This document shows positions 16,003-24,165 of a DNA stretch of 43,748 bases, one piece after another (the stretch's first letter is position 1; every line of letters begins with the position of its first letter). The translations under genes and the position numbers were made by a program. Under the pieces are notes generated by a model. The model was not told the origin of the DNA. It searched no databases and saw only the letters and a list, made by a program, of their open reading frames with translations. The DNA comes from Bacillota bacterium (lineage in GTDB: Bacteria; Bacillota; Clostridia; Acetivibrionales; JAEZXR01): NCBI GenBank assembly GCA_023419605.1, contig JAEZXR010000028.1, positions 1-43,748 of the forward strand, read 5' to 3'.

Positions 16003-16978
16003 CCGGAAGCTTTCCTCCTATGGACTGGGGTTCAAAGTCCAATAATATTTTAAAATATTTACTGTATTCCTCTTTAGAGTCCGCAACATTTACAAACTTC
16101 AGATTGGCTCTGGGCATGCACTTTTCAACAGCTGCCTTATTCACGCTCAGCTGCAGTTCTTCTGCATATTCACCCAGCTTGCCCGCGTTTCCATTCGCCC
16201 ATGTAATACTCTCTTCAAATTGCTTTAAAAATCCCTGTACAAAACTTTTCCGGTCCTTCAACAGTTCTTCTTTTATAATCAAGCTGGACTGAGGAAATCC
16301 TAGAGAAGACTGGGCCGCCTTCTTCCATTCCGCATTCAAATCAAATGCAACCTTCGTCGTGTTTTTCTTATCCAGTACATTGGTCAGCATAGGTTCAGGC
16401 ATAACCGCCACAGTGCTTTTTCCGGAGATAAAGGCAGGGGCCAGCTCTGTGGCTGCATTCAGGTAGGTGATTTTTACATCCTTTTCCGCATCCAGGCCAT
16501 TCTGTTTCAGCAGATACCGGAAGGCAATATCCGGCGTCAAGCCCTTCCCGATGCTGTAAATTTCCTTTCCTTTAAGGCCGTTCCACTCCTTTATCTCTTC
16601 CGCGCCGATCACATAAAGGGAGCCCCAGCCGGCCGTTGCCGCCAGCCTGTACGGCAGTTGCTTGTTGTATGCCTGGGCTGCCAGGTTGGAAGGAACTACT
16701 GCAATATCGGCTTCCCCCGACATTATTTTTGCCGAAAGCAAATCCGCTGTTTTTGCTACTTCATAGGCTATATTGACACTTTTATCGATGGAAGGATTCT
16801 CTTTGATCATTTTAGCGGCACTTAAGGCCGGAAGCCCATCGGGCACATACATCTTTACTTCAACCATTTTTTCTTCGACTGTTTTTGGATGGGAAACCTC
16901 CGCCTCTTTCTGTCCGCAGCCGGAAAATACAGTTGCAGCCAGCATTACACTTATAGCAAGTCCTATTACTTTTTTCAT
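15977..16978 (-). CDS. Substrate-binding lipoprotein, NMT1/SsuA-like
   Basis: A 333-residue periplasmic-type binding protein anchored as a lipoprotein: lipobox VFSGC (C21) after a hydrophobic signal. The mature part has the two-lobe NMT1/SsuA fold signs: MYVPDGLPALSAAKMI, SAKIMSGEADIAVVPSNLAAQAYNK and IYSIGKGLTPDIAFRYLLKQNG. The start at 16978 is chosen for the AAGGTGG site; the frame extends six codons further. It delivers its ligand to the permease and ATPase encoded downstream. The ligand is not evident from the sequence; no His-rich metal site is seen. Confidence 0.88.
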   Translation of the reverse strand: MKKVIGLAISVMLAATVFSGCGQKEAEVSHPKTVEEKMVEVKMYVPDGLPALSAAKMIKENPSIDKSVNIAYEVAKTADLLSAKIMSGEADIAVVPSNLAAQAYNKQLPYRLAATAGWGSLYVIGAEEIKEWNGLKGKEIYSIGKGLTPDIAFRYLLKQNGLDAEKDVKITYLNAATELAPAFISGKSTVAVMPEPMLTNVLDKKNTTKVAFDLNAEWKKAAQSSLGFPQSSLIIKEELLKDRKSFVQGFLKQFEESITWANGNAGKLGEYAEELQLSVNKAAVEKCMPRANLKFVNVADSKEEYSKYFKILLDFEPQSIGGKLPDEGLYIQK

Positions 16979-17063
16979 TGCGAATCCACCTTTCATGAAT
17001 GATTTTGTAGTTTATGTAAAAATAAAGGTCTACCGCGACAAATTCCTCTTTTTCCTTTAGCTT

Positions 17064-17097
17064 AAAAAAAGTTATTCCAGTATATAGAATAACTTTT
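17064..17097 (-). terminator. Terminator after the CobW-permease operon
   Basis: The minus-strand stem AAAAGTTATTC pairs with GAATAACTTTT (arms 17087-17097 and 17067-17077) and a T-run follows. It lies between the TIGR03943 gene and the ABC transporter unit. A weak promoter (TTGTCG, 17 bp, TACATA) follows, so the ABC genes may be transcribed separately or by read-through. Confidence 0.75.
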
Positions 17098-17122
17098 CCT
17101 TATGGATTGATCAATACTTTCT

Positions 17123-17950
17123 TTACCAATAAACGTATTCATTTGCGGGTTTTTCCGCTTTTTCTATCTTTTCCACAGCAATCACCGGAGTTTTTGCACC
17201 TTTAAAATCTTCGATCACAAGAGTCCCTGCAATCTTTACCCAGGTATCGGTTTTCCATTCACCGGCTTTATCATAACGGCACAACAGCCCCACGGGCTGC
17301 AAATCTGCCGCACAGCATGCCATCATAAACCGGGCGGTTACAAACTGATTCTCTTCGAATTCCTTATCTTTGACCACTTTACCCAGCATCTCGATTTTTT
17401 TGCCTTTATATTTTTCCATGTTGTTGTAGAGCTCGTCGGTCCCCAGTACGAAATTTTCATCTTCCAAAACCAGTGGCTCTCCTTTAAAAAAGCTGGTAGC
17501 AACGGAACCACCTTTTACTGCATTGCTGTTTTTACCGCTTGTTACCGCACTATTGTTGATAGTCCCTACTTCACCTACGCTGCTGCTTTGAATGTCAATT
17601 CCGGTATTTTTAACCGTTTGTGCTGCCATAAAATTGCCTCCGGCCAGCGTTGTTGCCCCGATTTCCTTTCCCGGCAAAAGAAAAGCTGTCGCCAAAGGGA
17701 TAATAAAAAGCAGGTAGGGCAAAAGGTTGGCCTGCCTCCGCTGAGGCCTGAAAATAGTCCTTGCAAGAAATAAAGCAATAACAGCCATGGCCCCAATCCC
17801 AAATTTCATATAGGGGATAATCCGGGGATGAACATAGAACCCTACTTGGCCTGAATCGATAATGCTATAGAAAAACAGGGCAAACCCTAATAAAATAAAA
17901 AATTGCAGAGCCGCTTCGATATTGATTCTCCTAAAAGAAACCTGCTGCAT
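17123..17950 (-). CDS. TIGR03943/DUF1980 membrane protein (YcgQ-like)
   Basis: A 275-residue protein of unknown function that is usually encoded next to a DUF318 permease (ycgR-ycgQ in Bacillus). It has three hydrophobic segments in the first 95 residues (about 13-30, 50-65, 76-93) followed by a soluble domain. That domain carries the family motif RFMMACCAADLQPVGLLC (207-224), whose cysteines could bind metal. A low-complexity linker rich in Ser, Gly and Asn (about 118-150) joins the two halves. The gene starts 16 bp after the CobW-permease fusion, so both probably work as one transport complex. Confidence 0.85.
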   Translation of the reverse strand: MQQVSFRRINIEAALQFFILLGFALFFYSIIDSGQVGFYVHPRIIPYMKFGIGAMAVIALFLARTIFRPQRRQANLLPYLLFIIPLATAFLLPGKEIGATTLAGGNFMAAQTVKNTGIDIQSSSVGEVGTINNSAVTSGKNSNAVKGGSVATSFFKGEPLVLEDENFVLGTDELYNNMEKYKGKKIEMLGKVVKDKEFEENQFVTARFMMACCAADLQPVGLLCRYDKAGEWKTDTWVKIAGTLVIEDFKGAKTPVIAVEKIEKAEKPANEYVYW

Positions 17951-17966
17951 AACACATCACCTTCCT

Positions 17967-19574
17967 TTAAAATAGTGTTGCCGATGCCACATACAGCAGC
18001 GCAAAGGAAACCGCTACTATGATGAGCACCAGCTTTATAACAAATCTCTTCTTAAAACTTCCCATCAGCATGAGTAAGTTCTTTATGTCAAACATGGGAC
18101 CCAGGACTAAAAAGCCCATGACCGGCCCCAGGGCAAACTGGCTTGTAAAGGTCCTTGCAATAAATGCATCCGAAGTCGAACACACGGAAAATATAAAGGC
18201 GGAAGCCATCATGATCAACAATGCAGTGGTATTCTCTCCCCCCAAACCGGCAAGGATTTCTTTGGGAACCAGTGTCAGCATCGCAGTCGAAATAAACGCA
18301 CCCATAATAAGAAACCGGCCCACCTCAAAAAACTCTGCTGCCGCATGCATGAAAATTGCATTGATCTTCCCCAGAGCTCCTTTGCTGCTGACGTAATCCC
18401 GGCTGCAAAACCCACATTTGCATGCCAATGCATCCACTCCATTTGCCAGCATGGATTTCTTCTCCGGAAACAATACAAACATCAAGCCCGCCACAACCGC
18501 GATGGCAATTCCCAGAAGCGTCCTGTAGAACACCACGGAGGGCTGTCCGGGAAATGCATAGAAAGTGGAAGCAATAACAATAGGATTCACAATGGGAGCC
18601 GCTAACATAAATGTAACTGCCACCGGCAAGGGAACTCCCTTTTTCACAAGCCTTCCCACCACCGGAACAATGGCACAATCGCACACAGGAAACAGGACAC
18701 CGGAAACGACAGCCGCTCCAAAGGCCGCAATTCCGCTGCGGGGAAAAAACTTCACAATAGTTTCCTCCGAAATGAAAACCTGAATTACAGAAGATACAAA
18801 TACCCCAAATAATATAAAGGGGAAGGCCTGTATCAAAATGCTCAGAAACACGGTATTAAATGTCTGTAATCCGGATAGATCCGGGTTTGTTTGCCGGATC
18901 GCCCTATATACGATTGCCAGAAAATAGAGAGTAATCAACGCAAACAATACCGCAAAAAGCTTGTCTGACGGCTTGGAAAGGAGTTTCCGCTTTTCCCGGT
19001 AGATTTCTCCATGTTCAACCATCAGCCTGCATTCCTCCTGCGAATAGATGCTAAGAATATGGGCGGATTTGTTCATGGCCGCTACTGTTTTGGTTATGTT
19101 ATTGATCCTGCGCCTCGGCAGTCTTTCCCTGTTATTTATGATTACCGCATCACTGTTTGAAATCTGCTCCATCAGAATTGCTCCCATGTTATTCATAAAA
19201 ACATCAAAAGTGGATGCATCAATCATGTGAAGCACCGTATTGATTTCACAGCTTTTCGTTACTTTTCGGTCTCCCAATGCAAATAATAATTCTTCTACCT
19301 TTGTCATTCCATTGTGCTCGATAATGATCCGCTGGGGGAAATACTTTTTAAGGATTCTCCCAACAAAGGCGGCGTTGATCTCCTCACTGCGCACCCGTTC
19401 AATATGTATCCTCTCGTCCTGTACTGCCCCTTGACCAATCTCTTCCTCCCCGGTTTCACACAGGAGAATGACAATCCGCTCTTCTGCCGGTGTATCGCTT
19501 TGAAGCAATCCGTTAATAAACGTTGTTTTACCCGACCCTAGAAATCCGGTAATAATGTCAATCTGTGTTTTCAT
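17967..19574 (-). CDS. Fusion of CobW-like GTPase and DUF318 permease
   Basis: A 535-residue protein joining two usually separate families. Residues 1 to about 200 resemble COG0523/CobW GTPases: Walker A ITGFLGSGKTT (8-18) and a Walker B-like IIIEHNG (83-89). The family's metal-binding CxCC motif is absent and the base-recognition segment is degenerate (INNRER). Residues 205-535 form a YcgR/DUF318-type permease with about eight membrane segments, the LFPVCDCAIVPVVGR motif (295-309), a second cysteine cluster CKCGFC in a loop (385-390) and VCSTSDAF (464-471). Metal-chaperone GTPase and metal permease in one chain suggests nucleotide-gated metal transfer at the membrane. It lies 15 bp after the complete CobW gene. 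Cobalt, zinc or nickel are candidates; the family also contains arsenic exporters. Confidence 0.85.
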   Translation of the reverse strand: MKTQIDIITGFLGSGKTTFINGLLQSDTPAEERIVILLCETGEEEIGQGAVQDERIHIERVRSEEINAAFVGRILKKYFPQRIIIEHNGMTKVEELLFALGDRKVTKSCEINTVLHMIDASTFDVFMNNMGAILMEQISNSDAVIINNRERLPRRRINNITKTVAAMNKSAHILSIYSQEECRLMVEHGEIYREKRKLLSKPSDKLFAVLFALITLYFLAIVYRAIRQTNPDLSGLQTFNTVFLSILIQAFPFILFGVFVSSVIQVFISEETIVKFFPRSGIAAFGAAVVSGVLFPVCDCAIVPVVGRLVKKGVPLPVAVTFMLAAPIVNPIVIASTFYAFPGQPSVVFYRTLLGIAIAVVAGLMFVLFPEKKSMLANGVDALACKCGFCSRDYVSSKGALGKINAIFMHAAAEFFEVGRFLIMGAFISTAMLTLVPKEILAGLGGENTTALLIMMASAFIFSVCSTSDAFIARTFTSQFALGPVMGFLVLGPMFDIKNLLMLMGSFKKRFVIKLVLIIVAVSFALLYVASATLF

Positions 19575-19589
19575 CTTCTACAACCCCAC

Positions 19590-20579
19590 TTATGCCGTAA
19601 CCTGGAATAGCCTGGAGAGTTCATCCTTGTTCAGGTCCCTGCCAATGAAACATACTCTTCCCGTATAATCGGCACCGGCAGTTTTTATATCAAACTCTTC
19701 CGGTACATAATCGAATTGGGCCCACTGATCCTGCCCGATCTGCAGGAAGCCCTTCCCCCGTAAAACCATGCCATAAACCTTGTGATTTCCCAAAGCATGC
19801 AGTATACTCTTTAAATCCTTTTCCTCGTAGACTCTCGGCGTTTCAGTACTCCAAACACTAAAAACTTCATCGGCACTGTGACTGTGTGAATGGTGATGAT
19901 TACAGCCACATTTGCATCCGGGAGCATGACTCTGTTTTTTTAGGATCACCCTTTTGATCTCATTTTCCAACGCTGCAGATGCTACCTGCTCCGCGGCATC
20001 GATAATACATGCTGCGGAAAGATTTTCCCAAGGGGTTGTAATTACATTGGCCTTTCCATTGCACTTACGAATAGCCTGAACTACAGCCTCGGTTTTTTTA
20101 CTGTCGACTTTCTGGGTTCTGCTTAATATCACGGTTTTTGCATTTTTTATCTGATTTTCAAAAAATTCACCGAAATTGGAGGCATACATTTGATACTTTT
20201 GTACATCCGCCACTGTAATTACCATATTGATTTGCAGCAGTTCCTTCAATTTTGGCATCTCACAAGCCTTTATCACATCCGAAAGCTTTCCGACGCCCGA
20301 AGGCTCGATGACGATCCGATCCGGTTTGAACTTTGTGATGACTTCCTGAATTGCCTTCCCAAAATCACCTACCAGGGTGCAGCAGATGCACCCGGAATTC
20401 ATCTCTTTGACCTCGACACCGGATTTTTTTAGAATACTCCCATCAATACCAATCTCTCCGAATTCGTTTTCGATGATGACTAGTTTTTCATCATAGAGCT
20501 TTTCTTCCAGCATTTTTTTTATTAATGTAGTCTTTCCTGCGCCTAGAAATCCTGAAATGATATCCACTTTTGTTTTCAT
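19590..20579 (-). CDS. CobW/COG0523 metal-chaperone GTPase with His/Cys-rich segment
   Basis: A 329-residue cytosolic GTPase. G-domain motifs: GFLGAGKTT (10-18), the metal-site motif GCICC (63-67) and IEPSG (91-95). The usual NKxD is replaced by SRTQ. The linker to the C-terminal CobW_C domain (about 250-325) carries a cysteine-histidine cluster CKCGCNHHHSHSH (222-234) that should bind zinc, cobalt or nickel. Members hand metals to target proteins or help scavenge them. It is the first gene of the operon, so the fused GTPase-permease and TIGR03943 protein are its likely partners. A GGGGG ribosome binding site and a 23-bp inverted repeat just past the -10 box precede it. Confidence 0.92.
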   Translation of the reverse strand: MKTKVDIISGFLGAGKTTLIKKMLEEKLYDEKLVIIENEFGEIGIDGSILKKSGVEVKEMNSGCICCTLVGDFGKAIQEVITKFKPDRIVIEPSGVGKLSDVIKACEMPKLKELLQINMVITVADVQKYQMYASNFGEFFENQIKNAKTVILSRTQKVDSKKTEAVVQAIRKCNGKANVITTPWENLSAACIIDAAEQVASAALENEIKRVILKKQSHAPGCKCGCNHHHSHSHSADEVFSVWSTETPRVYEEKDLKSILHALGNHKVYGMVLRGKGFLQIGQDQWAQFDYVPEEFDIKTAGADYTGRVCFIGRDLNKDELSRLFQVTA

Positions 20580-20713
20580 TGATGTACCCCCTGTTTTAAA
20601 AATAAATATCCTTTAAACCTTTATCCTGTCGGGCCCTTAAGTTTAAACAGCTAATTCCCCTTTGTACCTGCCGCCAAACGTTCGCTTATCCAACAGTACT
20701 TCAAACAGGATTT

Positions 20714-20745
20714 ATGCAAATCATATGCATTTGCATAATATTATA
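20714..20745 (-). promoter_or_regulatory. Promoter and inverted-repeat operator of the CobW operon
   Basis: TATAAT (20740-20745, minus strand) is followed at once by a perfect inverted repeat ATGCAAAT-N7-ATTTGCAT (20714-20736), where a repressor would block transcription. The -35 region is a T-run and weak. Size and position fit a Fur/Zur-family or other metal repressor, but the bases do not match a consensus I can name. The rest of the 20580-21016 gap holds the aldo/keto reductase promoter and nothing else recognised. Confidence 0.55.
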
Positions 20746-20865
20746 TACTATAAAACAGATAAAAAAAATATATAAACTGCATGAAATGAAAATTTAAAAT
20801 CTGCAAGCTCTAGATCCATCCTTTCATCCGTATGGAAGCGTATACATTCTTCATTGGAGTTACAC

Positions 20866-20890
20866 TATAATAGTATCCACAAGGATACTA
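20866..20890 (+). promoter_or_regulatory. Promoter and operator of the aldo/keto reductase gene
   Basis: A TATAAT box (20866-20871) touches a perfect 8-bp inverted repeat TAGTATCC-N4-GGATACTA (20871-20890). The layout resembles sites of HxlR/DUF24-type redox regulators, which control oxidoreductase genes, though no regulator gene is near. No strong -35 box is seen. Confidence 0.5.
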
Positions 20891-21016
20891 CGTTTCAATA
20901 AAGTGAGTACTTGATATAATGCGGGGAAATGTTAGTATTTTATTATAGGGATGGAATTGCCCATGCATTGAAAATTGGAACTTATCTATTAAAAGTACTG
21001 GAATGGAGAGGATCAT

Positions 21017-21862
21017 ATGCTAAAAAACATTACAGATTGTGTTACACTGAATAACGGAGTAAAAATGCCGTATCTAGGATTTGGAGTTTTTCAGGTACCG
21101 GAAGGCGATGAAGTCATAAATTCCGTAAGATATGCTTTGAAGGCCGGATATAGAAGTATCGATACCGCCTGGATTTATCACAATGAAGAAGGGGTAGGTA
21201 CCGCCATCAGAGAAAGCGGTATTCCCCGGGAAGAGCTTTTTGTAACTACAAAGGTATGGAATTCCCATCAAGGATATGACAATACCCTTGCGGCCTTTGA
21301 AACAAGTATGAAGAGCCTGGGACTTGATTATTTGGATCTGTACCTAATCCACTGGCCCGGCAAAACCAAGTACAAGGAAACCTGGAAAGCACTGGAGAAG
21401 CTGTATAAGGAGAAACGTGTCAGAGCCATTGGTGTTAGTAACTTTAAAGTCCACCACCTTGAGGACCTGCTGTCCGATTGTGAAGTGATTCCGGCCCTGA
21501 ATCAGGTTGAGTGCCATCCATGGCTGTCGCAGGAAGAACTCCGCAGTTATTGCGCTGAAAAAGGCATCCAAGTGGAAGCCTGGGCACCGCTGGCCAAGAG
21601 CAAGTCCTTGGATGATGAAACCATACAGTCGCTGGCTTCCAAACACGGAAGGACTCCTGCCCAGATCATACTCCGGTGGCATCTGCAAAATGGAGTGGTC
21701 ATCATTCCAAAGTCTGTCCATGAAAGCAGGATTATCGAAAACTCCAAGGTATTTGATTTTAGCTTATCCGAAGAGGATATGGAAAGAATAAACAAGCTCA
21801 ATTGCAATAAGCGCACAGGGTCTGACCCCGACACCTTTACCATGGGATTTGAATCTGTTTAA
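21017..21862 (+). CDS. Aldo/keto reductase (AKR5-like)
   Basis: Cytosolic NAD(P)H-dependent carbonyl reductase of 281 residues, the normal length. The catalytic tetrad is complete: D49 and Y54 in SIDTAWIYHNEEGVG, K79 in VTTKVWN, H112 in LYLIHWPG. Cofactor-binding IIPKSVHESRIIEN near the C-terminus is typical. It is closest in style to YvgN/YtbE-type enzymes that detoxify methylglyoxal and other aldehydes; the real substrate cannot be told. GGAGAGG lies before the start. It is transcribed alone, with a likely operator in its promoter and a shared terminator after it. Confidence 0.92.
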   Translation: MLKNITDCVTLNNGVKMPYLGFGVFQVPEGDEVINSVRYALKAGYRSIDTAWIYHNEEGVGTAIRESGIPREELFVTTKVWNSHQGYDNTLAAFETSMKSLGLDYLDLYLIHWPGKTKYKETWKALEKLYKEKRVRAIGVSNFKVHHLEDLLSDCEVIPALNQVECHPWLSQEELRSYCAEKGIQVEAWAPLAKSKSLDDETIQSLASKHGRTPAQIILRWHLQNGVVIIPKSVHESRIIENSKVFDFSLSEEDMERINKLNCNKRTGSDPDTFTMGFESV

Positions 21863-21877
21863 TTTATTTGCAAATAT

Positions 21878-21920
21878 AAAAGGATACGGAGTGCTCTCTA
21901 AAGCTCCCCGTATCCTTTTT
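21878..21920. terminator. Shared terminator between AKR and ABC-F genes
   Basis: AAAAGGATACGG (21878-21889) pairs with CCGTATCCTTTT (21908-21919), with T-runs on both strands. It serves the two converging genes. Confidence 0.85.
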
Positions 21921-21930
21921 CTCATAATTG

Positions 21931-23811
21931 TTACCCCTTCTGAAGGCTTTCCCACTCTTCGTAGAGCAGTTCAAGCTTTTTTACCAGTTCATTTTTTTCT
22001 TCAAATAAGACCACCACATGCTCATAATCGCCGGTAGACTTCCCCATCTCCTGATCCACTGCTGCAATTCTGTTTTCCAGTTCCGTGATTCGTTCCTCAA
22101 TTTCCTGTATTCTCCGGGTGCTGCTTTCCTCCTCCCGTTCCTTCCGTTTACTGTGCATGGCAGGTTCCTTTACTTTTTCCACTGTTTTGGTAGGAGCCGC
22201 TTCCACTCTTGATTTCCATCCTCGATACTCTTCAAAGGTACCGGAATAATCGGTGATTTGCCCTTCCTCCATCTCCCAGACTCTTGTTGCAAAGCGGTTG
22301 ATAAAATACCTGTCATGGGAAACAAACAAAATCGTTCCTGCAAAACTGGAGATCGCTTCCTCGATCCATTCCCGGGAACGTATGTCCAGATGGTTTGTGG
22401 GCTCATCCAGGATAAGAAGATTGACATTTCCTTGCATCATAATACATAAACGCAGCCGGCTTTTCTCTCCACCGGAAAGGGACCGTACCTGCGTAAAGAG
22501 ATCCTTGCCTTTGAAATGGAAAGCGGCCAGCTTCCTTCTCGCGGTTTCCTCATTTGTTTCCAGCGCATACCGTACGGTATCCAGTACGGTAAACTCCGGA
22601 CGTTCAAAGGTGATGGTTTGCTGCAAAAAACTGTAGCGCACACTTTCTCCAATCCGGGCTGTTCCCGCATCCGGCATCTCCTCTCCTGTAAGAATTCTAA
22701 GAAGCGTCGTCTTGCCACAGCCATTATTTCCGATCAGCGCAATTCTTTCATTTTTGCCGACAGTGAGTGTAATCCCCTTCAGCACCTGTTGATCTCCATA
22801 GGCTTTGGATACTTCCTCCAAAAGAATGATTTCCTTTCCTGAAAAGGTATTTTCCTGGAATCGGACGGTCAAATCCTTTTCCTTTATTGGCTTTTCCGTC
22901 TTCTCCATTCTTTCAATTCTTTTTTCCATGGCAAAAGCTCTTTTGTGAAGCGCTGGATTATCTGCATTATTTGCCCATTCGTGCATTTTCTTTGCGGCTT
23001 CCTCCAACTGCTTGATCTTCTTCTGCTCCTGTTCGTACCGGGCTAGCTGCTGAAGGTATCTGGCCTCTCTCTCCCTGACGTAGTAGGTATAGTTTCCCTC
23101 ATACCGCTCAATTTGCCCCTCTGCGATCTCAAAGGTTCTTGTAATCACCTTATCCAAAAAGTACCGGTCATGGGATATTACCACAACACTTCCTTTATAG
23201 GCCGTAAGAAACTCCTCCAGCCATTCTACCGACCGAATGTCCAGGTGGTTTGTCGGTTCATCCAGAAGCAGGATTTCTGTCCCCTGTAAGATAATTCGCC
23301 CTAAGTTTACCCGTGTCTTTTCACCTCCACTGAGTAGATGAAATTCCTTCTCCTGCAGTTCCATATCAATATTGAGGCCCGTACACACTCTGAATATTTC
23401 ATTTTCCAGCGTGTATCCCCCCATGGCCTCAAATTCACTCTGGACCCTTCCATACCGCATAAGCAGCTCCGGGGCGGCATCGGATTCCATCCGGTTTTCC
23501 AATTCCCTCATCTCATGCAGCAAAGTATATTGCTTCTCAAAAGCTGTTTTCAGCACATCCAGTACTGTATACTGCTTAGGGTAGTCCGGTATCTGGTCAA
23601 GAACCCCAACCCTCTTACCTCCTGCCGTACTCATCCTTCCGCTTTCATAATTTTCCGTACCGGCAAGAATTTTGAAAAGAGTGGTCTTACCCGTTCCGTT
23701 TTTGCCGATCAGGCCAACCTTTTCACCCTCATATACTTCAAAGGTTACACCCTTTAAAACATGCTTATCTCCATAATATTTATGCAGTTCACTCACTGCT
23801 ATATCCGCCAT
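21931..23811 (-). CDS. ABC-F family ATPase (YdiF/Uup-like, possible ribosome protection)
   Basis: A 626-residue cytosolic protein with two ABC domains and no membrane segment, the ABC-F plan of factors that bind the ribosome. The first domain has Walker A GKNGTGKTT (36-44), LSGGEK (160-165) and DEPTNHLD (184-191). A charged linker (about 240-310) follows. The second has GNNGCGKTT (361-369), LSGGEK (445-450) and DEPTNHLD (469-476). A C-terminal coiled coil (about 555-626) is as in YdiF/Uup. All motifs are intact. The gene lies behind a 38-codon leader ORF and two terminators, a layout known from antibiotic-inducible ABC-F resistance genes, so a role in resistance or in rescue of stalled ribosomes is plausible. 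GGAG precedes the start. Confidence 0.9.
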   Translation of the reverse strand: MADIAVSELHKYYGDKHVLKGVTFEVYEGEKVGLIGKNGTGKTTLFKILAGTENYESGRMSTAGGKRVGVLDQIPDYPKQYTVLDVLKTAFEKQYTLLHEMRELENRMESDAAPELLMRYGRVQSEFEAMGGYTLENEIFRVCTGLNIDMELQEKEFHLLSGGEKTRVNLGRIILQGTEILLLDEPTNHLDIRSVEWLEEFLTAYKGSVVVISHDRYFLDKVITRTFEIAEGQIERYEGNYTYYVREREARYLQQLARYEQEQKKIKQLEEAAKKMHEWANNADNPALHKRAFAMEKRIERMEKTEKPIKEKDLTVRFQENTFSGKEIILLEEVSKAYGDQQVLKGITLTVGKNERIALIGNNGCGKTTLLRILTGEEMPDAGTARIGESVRYSFLQQTITFERPEFTVLDTVRYALETNEETARRKLAAFHFKGKDLFTQVRSLSGGEKSRLRLCIMMQGNVNLLILDEPTNHLDIRSREWIEEAISSFAGTILFVSHDRYFINRFATRVWEMEEGQITDYSGTFEEYRGWKSRVEAAPTKTVEKVKEPAMHSKRKEREEESSTRRIQEIEERITELENRIAAVDQEMGKSTGDYEHVVVLFEEKNELVKKLELLYEEWESLQKG

Positions 23812-23845
23812 TTATGCTCTCTCCTCTCATATCATCCCCGGGCGT

Positions 23846-23885
23846 AAAAAGACCCGCGCAGGTGGAGACATCCACTGCCCGGGTC
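23846..23885 (-). terminator. Attenuator terminator T2 before ABC-F gene
   Basis: The minus-strand stem runs GACCCG..GCAG..TGGA against TCCA..CTGC..CGGGTC with one bulge and one mismatch, a TGTC loop and five T. Its 3' arm (TCCACCTGCG) is also perfectly complementary to 23983-23992 just past the leader stop codon. Confidence 0.75.
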
Positions 23886-23920
23886 TGTCAAAAAAGCATG
23901 GTTCGATAGTACGAATATTT

Positions 23921-23958
23921 AAAAATAATAAAACCCGGGCAAGAGAATCACCCGGGTT
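23921..23958 (-). terminator. Attenuator terminator T1 before ABC-F gene
   Basis: AACCCGGG and CCCGGGTT form an 8-bp stem with an 11-base loop, followed on the minus strand by TTATTATTTTT. The self-complementary CCCGGG core recurs in T2, so the two hairpins can swap partners. Confidence 0.75.
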
Positions 23959-23996
23959 CTACATTCCGATATAAAATAATGATCCACCTGCGTACG

Positions 23997-24113
23997 TCAA
24001 CAATATCCATTTTTAGACAGACTCCCCCCTTTAACAGCTAATTTTGCTGAAACACAGGATACGACATGTAAAAGTCTGCCTAAAATATTGTTAACCACTG
24101 CAAATGTGTTCAC
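23997..24113 (-). CDS. Leader peptide (38 codons) of the ABC-F attenuator
   Basis: A short frame starting with GTG, seven bases after a perfect AGGAGG, ending with TGA. It begins MNTFAVVNNILGRLLHVV (first residue from GTG) and ends SLSKNGYC. It is not recognised as a known leader. The promoter lies directly upstream, so it is the first thing translated on this RNA. The stop codon is only five bases from the segment (23983-23992) that can pair with the 3' arm of terminator T2. A ribosome held on this frame would therefore change the folding. A stem within the frame (24073-24081 with 24015-24023) adds further choices. Confidence 0.6.
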   Translation of the reverse strand: MNTFAVVNNILGRLLHVVSCVSAKLAVKGGSLSKNGYC

Positions 24114-24136
24114 TATTTCACCTCCTATATAGTAGA

Positions 24137-24165
24137 ATCATATCATATACTTTTATCAATTGCAA
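24137..24165 (-). promoter_or_regulatory. Promoter of the ABC-F leader transcript
   Basis: TTGCAA (24160-24165) and TATGAT (24137-24142) are exactly 17 bp apart on the minus strand. Transcription would begin around 24130, only a few bases before the leader's AGGAGG. Confidence 0.7.

Noticed and set aside
23846..24165. T-box or amino-acid riboswitch before the ABC-F gene
   Set aside because: No T-box core motif or known aptamer was seen, whereas a leader ORF with strong ribosome binding site is present.
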